A stretch of DNA of 38,509 nt. Origin: Synechococcales cyanobacterium 340R_concoct_173_sub. GTDB lineage: Bacteria; Cyanobacteriota; Cyanobacteriia; Leptolyngbyales; Leptolyngbyaceae. Below the pieces are notes generated by a model. That model saw only the letters and a list, made by a program, of their open reading frames with translations, was not told where the DNA came from and did no database searches. Both the position numbers and the translations under genes were made by a program. Where the stretch lies: positions 1-38,509 of the forward strand of contig JANXNM010000395.1 of NCBI GenBank assembly GCA_025354065.1, given 5' to 3'. Positions 8,721 through 17,534 of this stretch are shown one piece after another (position 1 is the first letter of the stretch; each line of letters opens with the position of its first letter).

Positions 8721-8934
8721 AAGTGGCAATCCAGACAAATCCGCTTTTATCGCTCCTATTGTCTCACGGGGTCGAATCCAGTTCACCCTCAATTCCCACT
8801 TCTATCCATAATTCGTAACTGCAATAGGTGGACAAAATTCGGTTAAGTACGCCATGCTAAACCTATCCACCCTAAAAGCTAGAGCCATTCATATTATGTT
8901 TGTAGAAGTCCTGTTGTCCTTGATTTGATTCCGC

Positions 8935-8966
8935 ATTGGCATGGTGAGACATTGGCATAGTGAGAC
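8935..8966. repeat. 16-nt tandem repeat upstream of the AAA+ gene
   Basis: ATTGGCATGGTGAGAC (8935-8950) is followed directly by ATTGGCATAGTGAGAC, one mismatch. It lies 48 bases before the AAA+ ATG, in the position of a promoter or 5' leader, so it could be a paired regulator site or simple slippage. Confidence 0.6.
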
Positions 8967-9014
8967 ATGACAACTATTGGGGCACTCTAGGCATCACTAC
9001 CTAAGAGGCTGGAC

Positions 9015-10859
9015 ATGAGCGATTTGTTTAAAGGATTTGAGCAACTATTAGAACTGGCTAAAACCCTTGAAGAGAAGGTCGCCAGTGGAGAACTCAAAAC
9101 CAACCTTCAAACTGATGTCCAAGTCAATGGTCGTCGCCTCAGCAGTATTCCCCGCCGAACCGCTCCATCAGGTACTAGTACATCAGGGACCTCTACAGGA
9201 ATTGGCGTAAGCAATCTAAATTCCCCTCAAGCTTCATCAGTCCCCGATCCGATTATCGTCACGTCGCCGCCCACTAATTCTGTCGCAGGTCCGACATTAG
9301 GCTCTATTGGAGGTCTCGGTACAACGCTTCAAGAATTACGCGAGTTGATTGAATTGCCATTAAAGCGTCCAGATCTACTAGCAAAACTCGGTCTAGAACC
9401 ACCCCGTGGAATTTTGCTCGTTGGCCCGCCCGGTACAGGCAAGACCCTGACTGCTCGATCGATCGCCGCTGACCTGGGGATAAATTATATTGCGATCGCG
9501 GGTCCAGAAGTGATGGGTAAACATTACGGAGAGGCTGAAGAGAGATTACGATCGGTGTTTGAAAAAGCAGCTAAATCCGCGCCCTGCATTCTTTTTATTG
9601 ACGAAATTGATGCCCTTGCGCCCGATCGATCGAAGGTTGAAGGCGAGGTCGAAAAGCGGGTTGTGGCTCAGTTACTCACCTTAATGGATGGGTTTTCCCC
9701 AACCAAAGGCGTTCTGGTTTTGGCTGCGACTAACCGCCCTGATCATATGGATCCTGCCTTGCGTCGCCCTGGTCGATTCGATCGGGAAGTTCAATATCGT
9801 GTGCCCGATCGGTCGGGTCGTTTGGAAATTTTGATCATTCTTACCCAGGCGATGCCCTTGGTGGACGTGGATTTGGAGCCGATCGCGGATCTGAGTGTTG
9901 GAATGGTGGGTGCAGATTTGAAGGCGATCGCCCAAAAAGCCGCCTATATTGCCCTGCGTCGTCAAGTTCCTACTCTTTCTGACCAAATTCCTGACAATTT
10001 AAGTATTACTCAATCTGATTTTCTAGCAGCCCTCAAAGAAATCAAACCGTCGGCATTACGCTCCGTCGAAGTCGAATCCCCGGATGTGATCTGGTCGCAA
10101 ATTGGCGGATTAGTGGAGATCAAGCGAATATTGCAAGAGTCTGTCGAAGGCGCATTGCTTTATCCAGATTTGTATGCGCGCACAGGAGCCAAAGCGCCCC
10201 GAGGTGTTTTACTTTGGGGACCCCCCGGAACAGGCAAAACATTACTTGCGAAAGCCGTTGCCTCCCAAGCACGGGCTAACTTTATCTCTGTGAAAGGCCC
10301 AGAGTTAATGAGTCGGTGGGTGGGTGCTGCTGAGCAGGAAGTTCGTGAATTGTTTGCTAAAGCCCGTCAAGCGTCGCCCTGTGTGGTGTTTATTGATGAG
10401 ATTGATACATTAGCTCCGGTGCGCGGTAAGTTCACGGGTGATTCGGGCATTAGCGATCGGGTAGTAGGGCAACTGTTGACGGAACTCGATGGCCTTCAGG
10501 AGTGCGGTACGGTGTTGCTGATTGGTGCAACGAATAGACCTGAAGCGTTAGATCCAGCATTGTTACGATCGGGACGATTAGATATTCAGCTCAAGGTGGA
10601 TTTACCCGATGCGGGGAGTCGGCTGTCGATTTTGCAGGTTCACAATGCCGATCGGCCTTTGGATGGCGTAGATTTGTCAGAGTTTGCTAAATGTTCTGAG
10701 GGCTGGAATGGTGCAGATCTAGCGTTATTAAGTAATCAAGCAGCGCTTCAAGCGATTCGTCGTCACCGATCGAGTGGTGTGGAAGATCCGAGTTTAATTC
10801 GGATTCAACAGAATGACTTTGCGATCGCATTTGAGGCGATGGGCGAATCAAGGCTGTAG
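9015..10859 (+). CDS. CDC48/VCP-like tandem AAA+ ATPase
   Basis: A 614-residue ATPase with two AAA modules. Residues 1-30 may form a coiled coil, and 45-95 are a Ser/Thr/Pro-rich linker in place of the double-psi-barrel N-domain of true CDC48/VCP. Module 1 has Walker A GPPGTGKT (137-144), Walker B with FIDEIDALAPDR, and arginine-finger region LRRPGRFDRE. Module 2 repeats these motifs (GPPGTGKTLLAKA, FIDEIDTLAPVRG, LLRSGRLD). Both Walker B motifs keep the catalytic Glu, so both rings are probably active. Proteins of this type unfold protein substrates, but without the N-domain the adaptor or substrate is unknown. The gene is divergent from the DUF3352 gene and appears monocistronic. Confidence 0.88.
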   Translation: MSDLFKGFEQLLELAKTLEEKVASGELKTNLQTDVQVNGRRLSSIPRRTAPSGTSTSGTSTGIGVSNLNSPQASSVPDPIIVTSPPTNSVAGPTLGSIGGLGTTLQELRELIELPLKRPDLLAKLGLEPPRGILLVGPPGTGKTLTARSIAADLGINYIAIAGPEVMGKHYGEAEERLRSVFEKAAKSAPCILFIDEIDALAPDRSKVEGEVEKRVVAQLLTLMDGFSPTKGVLVLAATNRPDHMDPALRRPGRFDREVQYRVPDRSGRLEILIILTQAMPLVDVDLEPIADLSVGMVGADLKAIAQKAAYIALRRQVPTLSDQIPDNLSITQSDFLAALKEIKPSALRSVEVESPDVIWSQIGGLVEIKRILQESVEGALLYPDLYARTGAKAPRGVLLWGPPGTGKTLLAKAVASQARANFISVKGPELMSRWVGAAEQEVRELFAKARQASPCVVFIDEIDTLAPVRGKFTGDSGISDRVVGQLLTELDGLQECGTVLLIGATNRPEALDPALLRSGRLDIQLKVDLPDAGSRLSILQVHNADRPLDGVDLSEFAKCSEGWNGADLALLSNQAALQAIRRHRSSGVEDPSLIRIQQNDFAIAFEAMGESRL

Positions 10860-10922
10860 CTAAAAATAGGTTCCGGTCCGAATGCTAAATCGAGAATTAT
10901 AAAGTCTTGGTGATACATCCAC

Positions 10923-11093
10923 CTATTTGGCTTCACTGAGAATTTCGTATTCACGATGACCTATGGTCGGTCGTAGACCATCGACTGTTTCTGTTGGGCT
11001 GTCTCTATTGGAGGTGAGAAAATCTTCGAGATATAGTTTGGTAAGGCTGTCGAAAGGGTTTTCGGGCAGGGCGGGACGATCGATTTCACTAGT
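10923..11093 (-). pseudogene. C-terminal remnant of an unidentified gene
   Basis: A 56-codon open stretch on the minus strand ends at TAG (10923-10925) and reads like real protein (RPALPENPFDSLTKLYLEDF, then GLRPTIGHREYEILSEAK). It is cut off upstream by an in-frame TAG at 11094-11096, with no ATG in between. I do not recognise the family. The neighbouring broken hicA supports this being a decaying segment. Confidence 0.4.
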
Positions 11094-11174
11094 CTATTTT
11101 TGATAGCAGATATTTAGCCTAGTGAACATCATCTCAGGGAAATCCTTAGGTCAACATTGTTGATCGATCGCCCT

Positions 11175-11414
11175 TCAAGCTACAGGAGTAACGATCGGAT
11201 GGAACGTCTGCGGAACCGGGAGGTCTTCACCACTATCGATCGCCCCTTCAATTAACATTTCTAAAACTTCTTGAGCATTGAGAATAGCCTCTTCATAAGT
11301 GTTTCCATGAGTATGACAAAACTCGCCCCATTCCGGCAAACTCACAACAAAACAATCATCCTTATCCGACCATTGAACAACAACGGTATAGCGAGGCTTT
11401 GACTCAATCATCAT
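11175..11414 (-). CDS. hicB: HicB-family antitoxin
   Basis: A 79-residue protein with the HicB-like partial RNase-H fold: a beta-rich start (YTVVVQWSDKDDCFVVSLPE) and the conserved GNTYEEAILNAQEVLE helix near 43-58. Antitoxins of this type bind and silence the HicA mRNA interferase. This one lacks a C-terminal DNA-binding domain, ending in a short Pro-rich tail. Its ATG overlaps the TGA of the upstream hicA by three bases, the usual toxin-first HicAB order. Because the toxin is frameshifted, the antitoxin may now be an orphan. Confidence 0.85.
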   Translation of the reverse strand: MMIESKPRYTVVVQWSDKDDCFVVSLPEWGEFCHTHGNTYEEAILNAQEVLEMLIEGAIDSGEDLPVPQTFHPIVTPVA

Positions 11415-11616
11415 TTTTGTTCTCCTTGAATTTGTTGCAAGGCTTCTCGCACATCCCGTTCCTGATAAGATTTTGCATCTGTACCATCTTTTCCTGAGAG
11501 GGTAAGCTTACCAGTAATCAAAGGATGAGACCATTTAGTATGACTGCCCTTACCCAATTCATAAGTAAATCCAGCGTTGAGTAACATGGCTTTTAACTCA
11601 CGAACTTTTTAGGCAT
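11411..11616 (-). pseudogene. hicA: HicA-type mRNA interferase toxin, frameshifted
   Basis: The frame ending at 11411 encodes a nearly complete HicA: KVRELKAMLLNAGFTYELGK, catalytic-His motif GSHTKW, then LTLSGKDGTDAKSYQERDVR. The expected start MPKK lies at 11616 but in another frame. The junction is an A5 run (minus strand CCTAAAAAGTT, T-run at 11606-11610 on the plus strand), and one more A would restore MPKKVRELKAML exactly. As written, MPKK runs into a stop after seven residues. Initiation at an internal ATG (11587) would delete the first strand and helix. It is either a genuine one-base loss or a sequencing error at a homopolymer. Confidence 0.8.
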
Positions 11617-11726
11617 TCTTGTATTCAGATCCGTTAGTATCTTTAAAAATGCACTCCTTCATAGTAACTCAAATTTTAAAACGATCGCCCCTTGACCGCT
11701 GCCGCCCTTGCAACTAACTAAAATGC

Positions 11727-11942
11727 TTATTCACCGTCAAACGCCTCAGTCTTGGTGGTGGTGGAATCCTGAACCTGTGCGACTGGGTTCACTTTTGGTT
11801 TAACGATCGCCATCTTCGGCTGATCCATTTGAACTAAAATCCGATCGGTTAAGCGCTCCACCAACCAAATTTGTTCTTCTAAAGATAGTAGTTCAAGTTC
11901 TGCAACAATTTGTTCTAAGGCCACCGATCGATCGTCATTCAT
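11727..11942 (-). CDS. Small antitoxin-like hypothetical protein
   Basis: A 71-residue protein whose first 40 residues form an amphipathic helix pair (ALEQIVAELELLSLEEQIWL, VERLTDRIL), a pattern frequent in small cyanobacterial antitoxin-like proteins. The rest is a disordered Thr- and Lys-rich tail. The ATG is five bases after the ispE stop, so it is probably translated from the same message. No toxin partner (PIN or RelE type) is adjacent. Function is not assigned. Confidence 0.6.
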   Translation of the reverse strand: MNDDRSVALEQIVAELELLSLEEQIWLVERLTDRILVQMDQPKMAIVKPKVNPVAQVQDSTTTKTEAFDGE

Positions 11943-11947
11943 TTTGT

Positions 11948-12904
11948 TTACTCAGGTAGCGAATCAATCAATTGCACCCCCGAATGACAAAACTTTGTAA
12001 TCCAAAATTCTAAGTCTGAATCTGGAATTGCCGATCGCATATTGGCTTCTATTACTTCTGCTTGCGCTAAAGATTGAGCCAAAGCGAATACCGTGGATCC
12101 GGAACCCGACATCATTACACCTAATGAATTAGTCTTTGAAAACTCATTCCGTAAATTTTGAATCTTAGGATAATGAGGTAGTACAACTTTTTCTAAATCA
12201 TTATGCAAACCCTTCCCAATCGCCGCTCCATCACCCTGAATGATCGCATTCATCATTGAACCTGTTCTCAATTGTTCCGTGCGTCGATCGAGTTCAGTTG
12301 TGGTTTCTGGATAGGTTGACCCAAATTCTACGCGATAGGTTTTGTAAGCCCAGGGAGTTGGAACCGGGAGATTTTTGTATTTTGCCAGAACCGCATAGAG
12401 ATTATCTAACCCTGGCAATGGATCAATGATTTCCCCTCGCCCAGTACATAGCGCCGTCCCGCCCGCCACACAGAAGGAAATATCCGATCCCAATTCAGCC
12501 GCCAACGTTTGTAACTCTGATTTCGTCAATCCCAATTCCCAAAGTAAATCAGTTCCTACCAACACCGCCGCACAATCCGCTGAACCACCCGCTAACCCAG
12601 CCCCCATAGGAATTCGTTTGACTAAATCAATGGCAATTCCACCGCGCTTTTTTGCCACATCTGGAAATCGTCGTTGCATCAGATCGGCGGCTTTCCAAGC
12701 GAGATTGCTACTGTCCGTGGGGACATTCGGACGATCGCAGGTCAACCCAATTCCAGGTTCTCGCCGTTCTTTCACCGTCACCGTATCCGCTAGATCAATA
12801 CTCTGCATTACCATGACTAATTCATGGAATCCATCAGGCCGATCGCCCGCAATATGTAGAAGTAAATTAATCTTCGCTGGAGCCGTCAAAGTCAAAGATC
12901 GCAT
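11948..12904 (-). CDS. ispE: 4-diphosphocytidyl-2-C-methyl-D-erythritol kinase
   Basis: This GHMP-family kinase phosphorylates CDP-methylerythritol at the 2-hydroxyl in the MEP isoprenoid pathway, feeding carotenoids, phytol and quinones. The 318 residues match the usual length. Motif I is APAKINLLLHI (8-18), with the catalytic Lys and substrate-binding His of DGFHEL nearby (24-29). The glycine-rich ATP loop PMGAGLAGGSADC occupies 99-111. The C-terminal motif III is MMSGSGSTVFAL. It lies 54 bases downstream of proB, with the small antitoxin-like gene right behind it, so the three may be co-transcribed. Confidence 0.95.
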   Translation of the reverse strand: MRSLTLTAPAKINLLLHIAGDRPDGFHELVMVMQSIDLADTVTVKERREPGIGLTCDRPNVPTDSSNLAWKAADLMQRRFPDVAKKRGGIAIDLVKRIPMGAGLAGGSADCAAVLVGTDLLWELGLTKSELQTLAAELGSDISFCVAGGTALCTGRGEIIDPLPGLDNLYAVLAKYKNLPVPTPWAYKTYRVEFGSTYPETTTELDRRTEQLRTGSMMNAIIQGDGAAIGKGLHNDLEKVVLPHYPKIQNLRNEFSKTNSLGVMMSGSGSTVFALAQSLAQAEVIEANMRSAIPDSDLEFWITKFCHSGVQLIDSLPE

Positions 12905-12958
12905 AAGAGATTCAACACAAATTGGTTTCTATCATATCCCGAATTTTTCGTTCTAAAT

Positions 12959-14137
12959 TCACCGTAAGGCTTTCCGCATCAGCACTAAATTATCCCGATG
13001 AACAACCGTTTCTTCACCGTCATATCCCAAAATTTGACTAATTTCATCCGATCGGCGACCCCGAATTTTTTGTAATTCTGTATGGGTATAGTTCACAAGG
13101 CCGCGTGCAATTTCTTGACCATGAATATTGCAAAGTCGCACGGTATCCTCACGCTGAAATTCACCCTCTAATCCCATTAACCCCGCCCCCAACAGCGATC
13201 GGCCCCCATTTTTCACCGCTTCCACCGCGCCATCATCCAAATATAATTTTCCAGATGGAACCATGCCATGAGCAATCCACCGTTGCCGTGCCGTAATTGG
13301 ATTTTCTTGGGGTTCAAACCGGGTGCCAATGGATTCCCCGGCTAGAATTTTCAGCACATTTCCGGGTGCATCACTTTTCATAATCACCGTCCGAACTCCC
13401 GCGCCCATGGCAATCCGTGCCGCCGCAATTTTCGTTTCCATCCCACCTGTGCCCCATTGCGTGCCACCTGTTGCCGTATCAACATTCAATTCATCCAAAT
13501 TTCGCACCACATCGATCGGTTTTGCATCAGGATTAGTTCTAGGATTAGCCGTATAAAGTCGATCGACATCTGTCATTAAAAACAACCAATCCGCATCGAC
13601 TAAACTGGCCACCAGCGCCGAAAGGGTATCATTGTCTCCGAATTTCAATTCATCTACAGCAACCGTATCATTCTCATTCACAATCGGAATCACGTTCAGA
13701 TTCAACAATTCGTGAAAGGTTCGATATACATTCACATACCGACTGCGTTCGACTAAATCACCCCGAGTCAATAAAACCTGGGCGATCGGTTGTTTCATTT
13801 CTGTAAACAAATCATCATAAACGCGCATTAATCGCCCCTGTCCAACGGCTGCCACGGCTTGTTTTACGGCAATAGTTTTGGGGCGTTCAGTCATGCCTAA
13901 CCGCGCACAACCTACGCCCACCGCACCCGATGAAACCAATACCACTCGATGCCCCGATCGTCTTAAATCACTTAAAACTTCCACGATGGTTGCGATCGTT
14001 GATAGTGAAAGATTTCCAGTCTCTGGATTCGTTAGACTAGAAGTCCCGACCTTGACGACAATGGTTTGGGTTACGGTTTGGGCTACGGTTTGGGTTTTGG
14101 CAGCACTATACTCAGTCACGGCAACTCTCTCAGGCAT
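12959..14137 (-). CDS. proB: Glutamate 5-kinase with PUA domain
   Basis: It phosphorylates glutamate as the first step of proline synthesis. The amino-acid-kinase domain covers about residues 22-285, with [11 protein letters not shown] at the start, [27 protein letters not shown] and the [12 protein letters not shown] motif. A PUA domain fills about 300-380 ([24 protein letters not shown]). At 392 residues it is about 20 longer than usual because of an N-terminal extension containing the repeat [10 protein letters not shown], encoded by a 12-nt tandem repeat. No alternative ATG exists between the extension and the kinase core, so the extension is probably translated. Confidence 0.95.
   Translation of the reverse strand: MPERVAVTEYSAAKTQTVAQTVTQTIVVKVGTSSLTNPETGNLSLSTIATIVEVLSDLRRSGHRVVLVSSGAVGVGCARLGMTERPKTIAVKQAVAAVGQGRLMRVYDDLFTEMKQPIAQVLLTRGDLVERSRYVNVYRTFHELLNLNVIPIVNENDTVAVDELKFGDNDTLSALVASLVDADWLFLMTDVDRLYTANPRTNPDAKPIDVVRNLDELNVDTATGGTQWGTGGMETKIAAARIAMGAGVRTVIMKSDAPGNVLKILAGESIGTRFEPQENPITARQRWIAHGMVPSGKLYLDDGAVEAVKNGGRSLLGAGLMGLEGEFQREDTVRLCNIHGQEIARGLVNYTHTELQKIRGRRSDEISQILGYDGEETVVHRDNLVLMRKALR
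14063..14098. repeat. 12-nt tandem repeat inside the start of proB
   Basis: Three units of the form GGTTTGGGTTAC (plus-strand sense) run in tandem, the third diverged at its end. In frame with proB they encode repeated Gln-Thr-Val-(Ala/Thr). The repeat keeps the frame, so copy number could vary without breaking the gene. Confidence 0.7.
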
Positions 14138-14187
14138 TTCGCGACACTTAGTTTACCTTGCCATGGAACCTGAAAATCTAGCTAACT

Positions 14188-14847
14188 TTATTTTTGAAGC
14201 GATCGTTTTAGTTCAGCTAGTTCCGCATCAATCTCCTCGGCCTCACCCAATGCCTCAAACCGTTTCTCCAATTGATTGTCACTCATATCTTGAGCCAGTT
14301 CTGCTTGAGCTTCTAAATTCAATACTTTATCCTCCATGCGTTCAAACGCTTGTAACACTTCACTCGTCCCGCTGCTATCAAGCAAATCGCTCAACTTTAA
14401 GGTAGCTTGAGCTGATCTGGCGCGGGCAATGTAAATATCTTTTTTGTTTTTTAGATCAATAACTTTGCTTTCTAACTGACGCATATTTTGCTTCAGATTT
14501 GCCACCAATTGCAATTGTTCTTTCTGTTGTTCGCCCATGGCCGTAGCCGTCAATTGGTAAGCACGACGACGGGTTAGGGCATCGTGACCCACGTCTTCAT
14601 TGCCTTTAGAAACAGCAAGTTGCGCTTTTTTATACCAACTTTCAGCTTGTAGCGTCGCTTGATGACGTTGCCGATCGGTCCTTTTTTGTAGTGCAATAGA
14701 CTCGGCCACTGCCTGCCGCAAATTCACTAAATCCACCTGTAACTTAGCCACAATCTCTTCCAATTGCTGCTCTGGATCTTGACGCTTAGTAATTTGGTCA
14801 TTAACTGTCGCTTTGACTAAACGAGAGATTCGATCGAAAAAAGCCAT
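14188..14847 (-). CDS. PspA/IM30 (Vipp1-like) family protein
   Basis: A 219-residue coiled-coil protein of the PspA/IM30/ESCRT-III superfamily, which forms membrane-bound rings or rods that protect and remodel the plasma or thylakoid membrane. It starts with the amphipathic membrane helix MAFFDRISRLVKATVND, then has the conserved PEQQLEEIV and long helices rich in Gln, Glu and Lys (residues 30-200). It lacks the extra C-terminal helix that marks Vipp1, so PspA-like is the safer label. It ends with EIDAELAELKRSLQK. The gene lies 50 bases upstream of proB on the same strand. Confidence 0.88.
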   Translation of the reverse strand: MAFFDRISRLVKATVNDQITKRQDPEQQLEEIVAKLQVDLVNLRQAVAESIALQKRTDRQRHQATLQAESWYKKAQLAVSKGNEDVGHDALTRRRAYQLTATAMGEQQKEQLQLVANLKQNMRQLESKVIDLKNKKDIYIARARSAQATLKLSDLLDSSGTSEVLQAFERMEDKVLNLEAQAELAQDMSDNQLEKRFEALGEAEEIDAELAELKRSLQK

Positions 14848-14904
14848 ACTAAACGCCTATTAGACTAGTGATCTTATATTATTAGGATAGTCTCGAATGT
14901 TGCC

Positions 14905-15753
14905 TCATAACTCGTCTGGGTCTTCTCCAAGTTCCCGAAGCCGTTGTGCAAGACGTTGGGCGATCGTTTCAGCTCGTTCAGCCCGATTTTTCTCTTCGTT
15001 AGCTCGATTTTGTTCAAGTTTGACCCGATTTTGCTCAAGCTCTACACGACGATCGGCGATCTTAGCCCGCTCGGCCCCTGTCGGATGAATATTGCCCTTG
15101 ATGTCGCACCACCGTAACCAAACCCGTGATACATTTTCTTCAAATTCTCCGAACCAGAGAGTCAGGCCAACTCCCACCTCTTCCAGCCAAATAAATTCGC
15201 CAATGTTGTGAATACTTTGAGCAAGTTCTTCTGGATAATTGCCATCGGGTGATAACGTCCAAATTTTAGCTTTTGCGTAATCCATGTCAGCTTGAATTTG
15301 TTCCAATGGATCAAAGACTACGTAGTATTCGATCCCGATTTGGGCATAGCGATTTTTTGTATTAATGCTTTTTCCTTTGCGCTGAGATTTCCGACTGAGA
15401 TTAACCTCGTCACCTTCTCGATTGGATACGATTTCAACGGCAACCTCTGGCAGCTTGCCCATTTCCCAAACAAAGTACGATCGGTTTATTTTCTGAGAAT
15501 AGTCTTCTGCTCTTTGTACGCCTAAACTCAGTAACATATCTGGGACGATTGGATCTTCTTTAAGATCATAAAACAGCCCAACATTAGCTTCGGCCAAAAA
15601 GGGTTGGGGTAAAGCATCAGAATCATAGAGCGCTTGGACAAAAAAGCGTTGCTGTTGGGCTGATTGCAAATTATCCACGGGCTTGTCATCCTCAATCACC
15701 AGATGGCTGATGTCGATCGATCTAGTGAGTTGGGAATCATTTGAAAGAGTCAT
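14905..15753 (-). CDS. Uma2-family putative endonuclease
   Basis: A 282-residue protein of the Uma2 family (DUF820), a PD-(D/E)XK-like nuclease family greatly expanded in cyanobacteria and of unknown role. The core has PDMLLSLG, then KLPEVAVEIVSNREGDEVN, with the D...E-x-V-S motif, and YAQIGIEYYVVFDP. The tail from about 225 is a charged coiled coil with heptad-like repeats (VELEQNRVKLEQNRANEEKN). It is a single-gene unit upstream of the PspA gene. No transposase is adjacent. Confidence 0.88.
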   Translation of the reverse strand: MTLSNDSQLTRSIDISHLVIEDDKPVDNLQSAQQQRFFVQALYDSDALPQPFLAEANVGLFYDLKEDPIVPDMLLSLGVQRAEDYSQKINRSYFVWEMGKLPEVAVEIVSNREGDEVNLSRKSQRKGKSINTKNRYAQIGIEYYVVFDPLEQIQADMDYAKAKIWTLSPDGNYPEELAQSIHNIGEFIWLEEVGVGLTLWFGEFEENVSRVWLRWCDIKGNIHPTGAERAKIADRRVELEQNRVKLEQNRANEEKNRAERAETIAQRLAQRLRELGEDPDEL

Positions 15754-15824
15754 GAGCTATTACCAAACTCGGTAATTCATTCTAAGACTATTGGCTTAAA
15801 CCTGTTGAAAAATTCCTCAGACGT

Positions 15825-17159
15825 TTATTTCTGAACCTCAACTCCATCAAATCCTTGTTGCTTTAACTGCTGAGCCTTCGCTTCTGCGGCTTCACGGCTC
15901 TGGTAGCTCTCGCCCATTTGAATTACCGCACCATTCTCACCATTCTTAAAATAAGCCCCCGCATCAGATTTCTGTGCTTTTTCCAAAGCTGTATCGCCCG
16001 TGTAGGGAATTTCCACCCGATATCCGCCTGTTGCGGGTGCGATCGAAGGCTCAGAAGACGCTGATGGAAGGGCTGTCGGACTTGATGGCGATGGAACTGT
16101 ATTCACAGCAGATGTACGGGAAGTCTGCTTTTTCTGGGGTTGAACTGGACGATATAAAGAAGGCCGCGCCGGAGGTTGGACTGCGATCGGCTGAGCCACA
16201 CCTGGCTGCGATGAGTTTGCCGTAGATCCACCTGATTGACTGGGATTGCCTACAATGACAATCGGTGTCGCAGCTTTATTCCCCGGAATCACCGACATAA
16301 GGCCCGATGGAGTACTTGCCGCATTGGGGGCGATCGGAACTGGCATCTTCAAGAGTCCTGAGCCTTTCCCCTGAGTCCCCATCACCACTAAATTATTTAA
16401 ACTCAAATCAACAAACTCATTACTATCCTTCGGTACTTCCCCATTAAGCGCCGCAGGAGTCGTCACAGATGGCGCACTCTGGGGCAACTTACCACCGCTC
16501 ACAAATCGTGATGCCGCCGATCCCAATGCTGTCAATGTTGATGGATTCATAATGAAATATCCCAACATTCCACTCCCGATCAGCATCAACATCATCGATC
16601 CAATTCCCAAGGGCGTAAGCAAACTTTCAATGCTGCTGCGCTCTTGTTCTGCTCCCGCTTCCTCTTCAGCCAGACTCCGAAGCAACTCTTCTGATGACTC
16701 TAAATAGTCATTCGAGAAATGGTCTGGAAGAGCGAGAGACCGATCGTCTGAAATCTCCACGCCCGAATTTGCCATCAAGTCATCTAGCGAATACTGATCT
16801 TCCGAAGAAAAGCTATTTTCTGAATGCGTCCCATCATTATTGACCGCGAGACCCGACACCATCTCTTCTGCTGACAGATTATCTGTCGGCACAGGTAGGT
16901 CTGAATCTACAGCCATCGGCTTTTTGGGCAGTGCATCGATCGCAATAAACTGAGTCAACTCAACCTGTGCGGGAGTTTTTGCTTTATTCGACGATCGCAT
17001 CGCCCCGGCTGATGAGGGTATAACCTGAGAACCCGATCGGGCACGGCGATATCGCACCAACTCATCCTCTAAATGACAATCCAAATAAGCTAGCGCTAAC
17101 TTCACCTGAGGATGGAGCATTGCAGAGACTGTTGTCTTTTGACTAGAAACTTGATGCAT
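15825..17159 (-). CDS. Single-pass membrane protein with SPOR-like C-terminus
   Basis: A 444-residue protein of unknown function. Residues 1-190 are cytoplasmic-like and acidic, opening with a helix (LHPQVKLALAYLDCHLEDEL). One membrane helix lies at about 188-210 (IGSMMLMLIGSGMLGYFIM). A Ser/Pro-rich linker follows (about 220-375). The end (about 385-444) resembles a SPOR domain, with YRVEIPYTG, then GAVIQMGESYQSREAAEAKA and KQQGFDGVEVQK. SPOR domains bind denuded peptidoglycan at division sites, so a wall-linked role is likely but inferred. Topology would place the C-terminus outside. The start is ATG 17159; a second ATG at codon 14 is also possible. Confidence 0.75.
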   Translation of the reverse strand: MHQVSSQKTTVSAMLHPQVKLALAYLDCHLEDELVRYRRARSGSQVIPSSAGAMRSSNKAKTPAQVELTQFIAIDALPKKPMAVDSDLPVPTDNLSAEEMVSGLAVNNDGTHSENSFSSEDQYSLDDLMANSGVEISDDRSLALPDHFSNDYLESSEELLRSLAEEEAGAEQERSSIESLLTPLGIGSMMLMLIGSGMLGYFIMNPSTLTALGSAASRFVSGGKLPQSAPSVTTPAALNGEVPKDSNEFVDLSLNNLVVMGTQGKGSGLLKMPVPIAPNAASTPSGLMSVIPGNKAATPIVIVGNPSQSGGSTANSSQPGVAQPIAVQPPARPSLYRPVQPQKKQTSRTSAVNTVPSPSSPTALPSASSEPSIAPATGGYRVEIPYTGDTALEKAQKSDAGAYFKNGENGAVIQMGESYQSREAAEAKAQQLKQQGFDGVEVQK

Positions 17160-17468
17160 GATCGGTTTGAGGGTGTTGATGGGCGGACAGAATAACTTTC
17201 AAAGAACCTCGATGCAAGGTACAGCGATGCAATCCGATAACCATTACCCAACTCCAGCGCTATAAGATCCAACAAGAGGATATATCTAAAAACGCTGTAT
17301 CTAGTATTAGTAGTCGGTCTTACATCCTGCACTATAGTGTATTCTAGCTTCTCAAAAATGAACGAAAAGTTTGATTCCTAACTTTTTTGTTGATCTTTTT
17401 GTTGATCTTCTAAAAACTTACGTCACTTTACAGAAGGGCTAGCAATATAGGCTTGTTAATGCAGAGCC
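17160..17468. other. Divergent intergenic region with 12-nt tandem repeat
   Basis: About 310 bases between the SPOR-like gene and the GH19 leader, where promoters for both strands should lie. TTTTTGTTGATC is repeated twice in tandem at 17384-17407. I see no convincing gene. A 76-codon minus-strand frame here lacks family features and is left out. Confidence 0.5.
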
Positions 17469-17522
17469 AATGTAGGCTTATCAGTGCAGATTAATGCAGA
17501 CCTAGCACAAGCCTACATTTTT
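17469..17522 (+). promoter_or_regulatory. Attenuator-like hairpin before the GH19 gene
   Basis: AATGTAGGCTT (17469-17479) pairs perfectly over 11 bases with AAGCCTACATT (17509-17519) and is followed by a T-run to 17522. A ribosome site (AGAGG, 17523-17527) follows at once, then the ATG at 17535. A terminator-shaped hairpin placed between promoter and start suggests transcription attenuation or an occluded ribosome site. No control mechanism is shown. Confidence 0.5.
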
Positions 17523-17534
17523 AGAGGTAAAACA

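Noticed and set aside
8721..8792. Longer start (TTG at 8792) for the DUF3352 protein
   Set aside because: It adds 24 polar residues before the signal anchor; the ATG at 8720 puts the basic residues and helix at the N-terminus.
17102..17332. 76-codon minus-strand ORF overlapping the start of the SPOR-like gene
   Set aside because: It overlaps the N-terminus of a well-supported gene, has a low-quality composition and no family resemblance.
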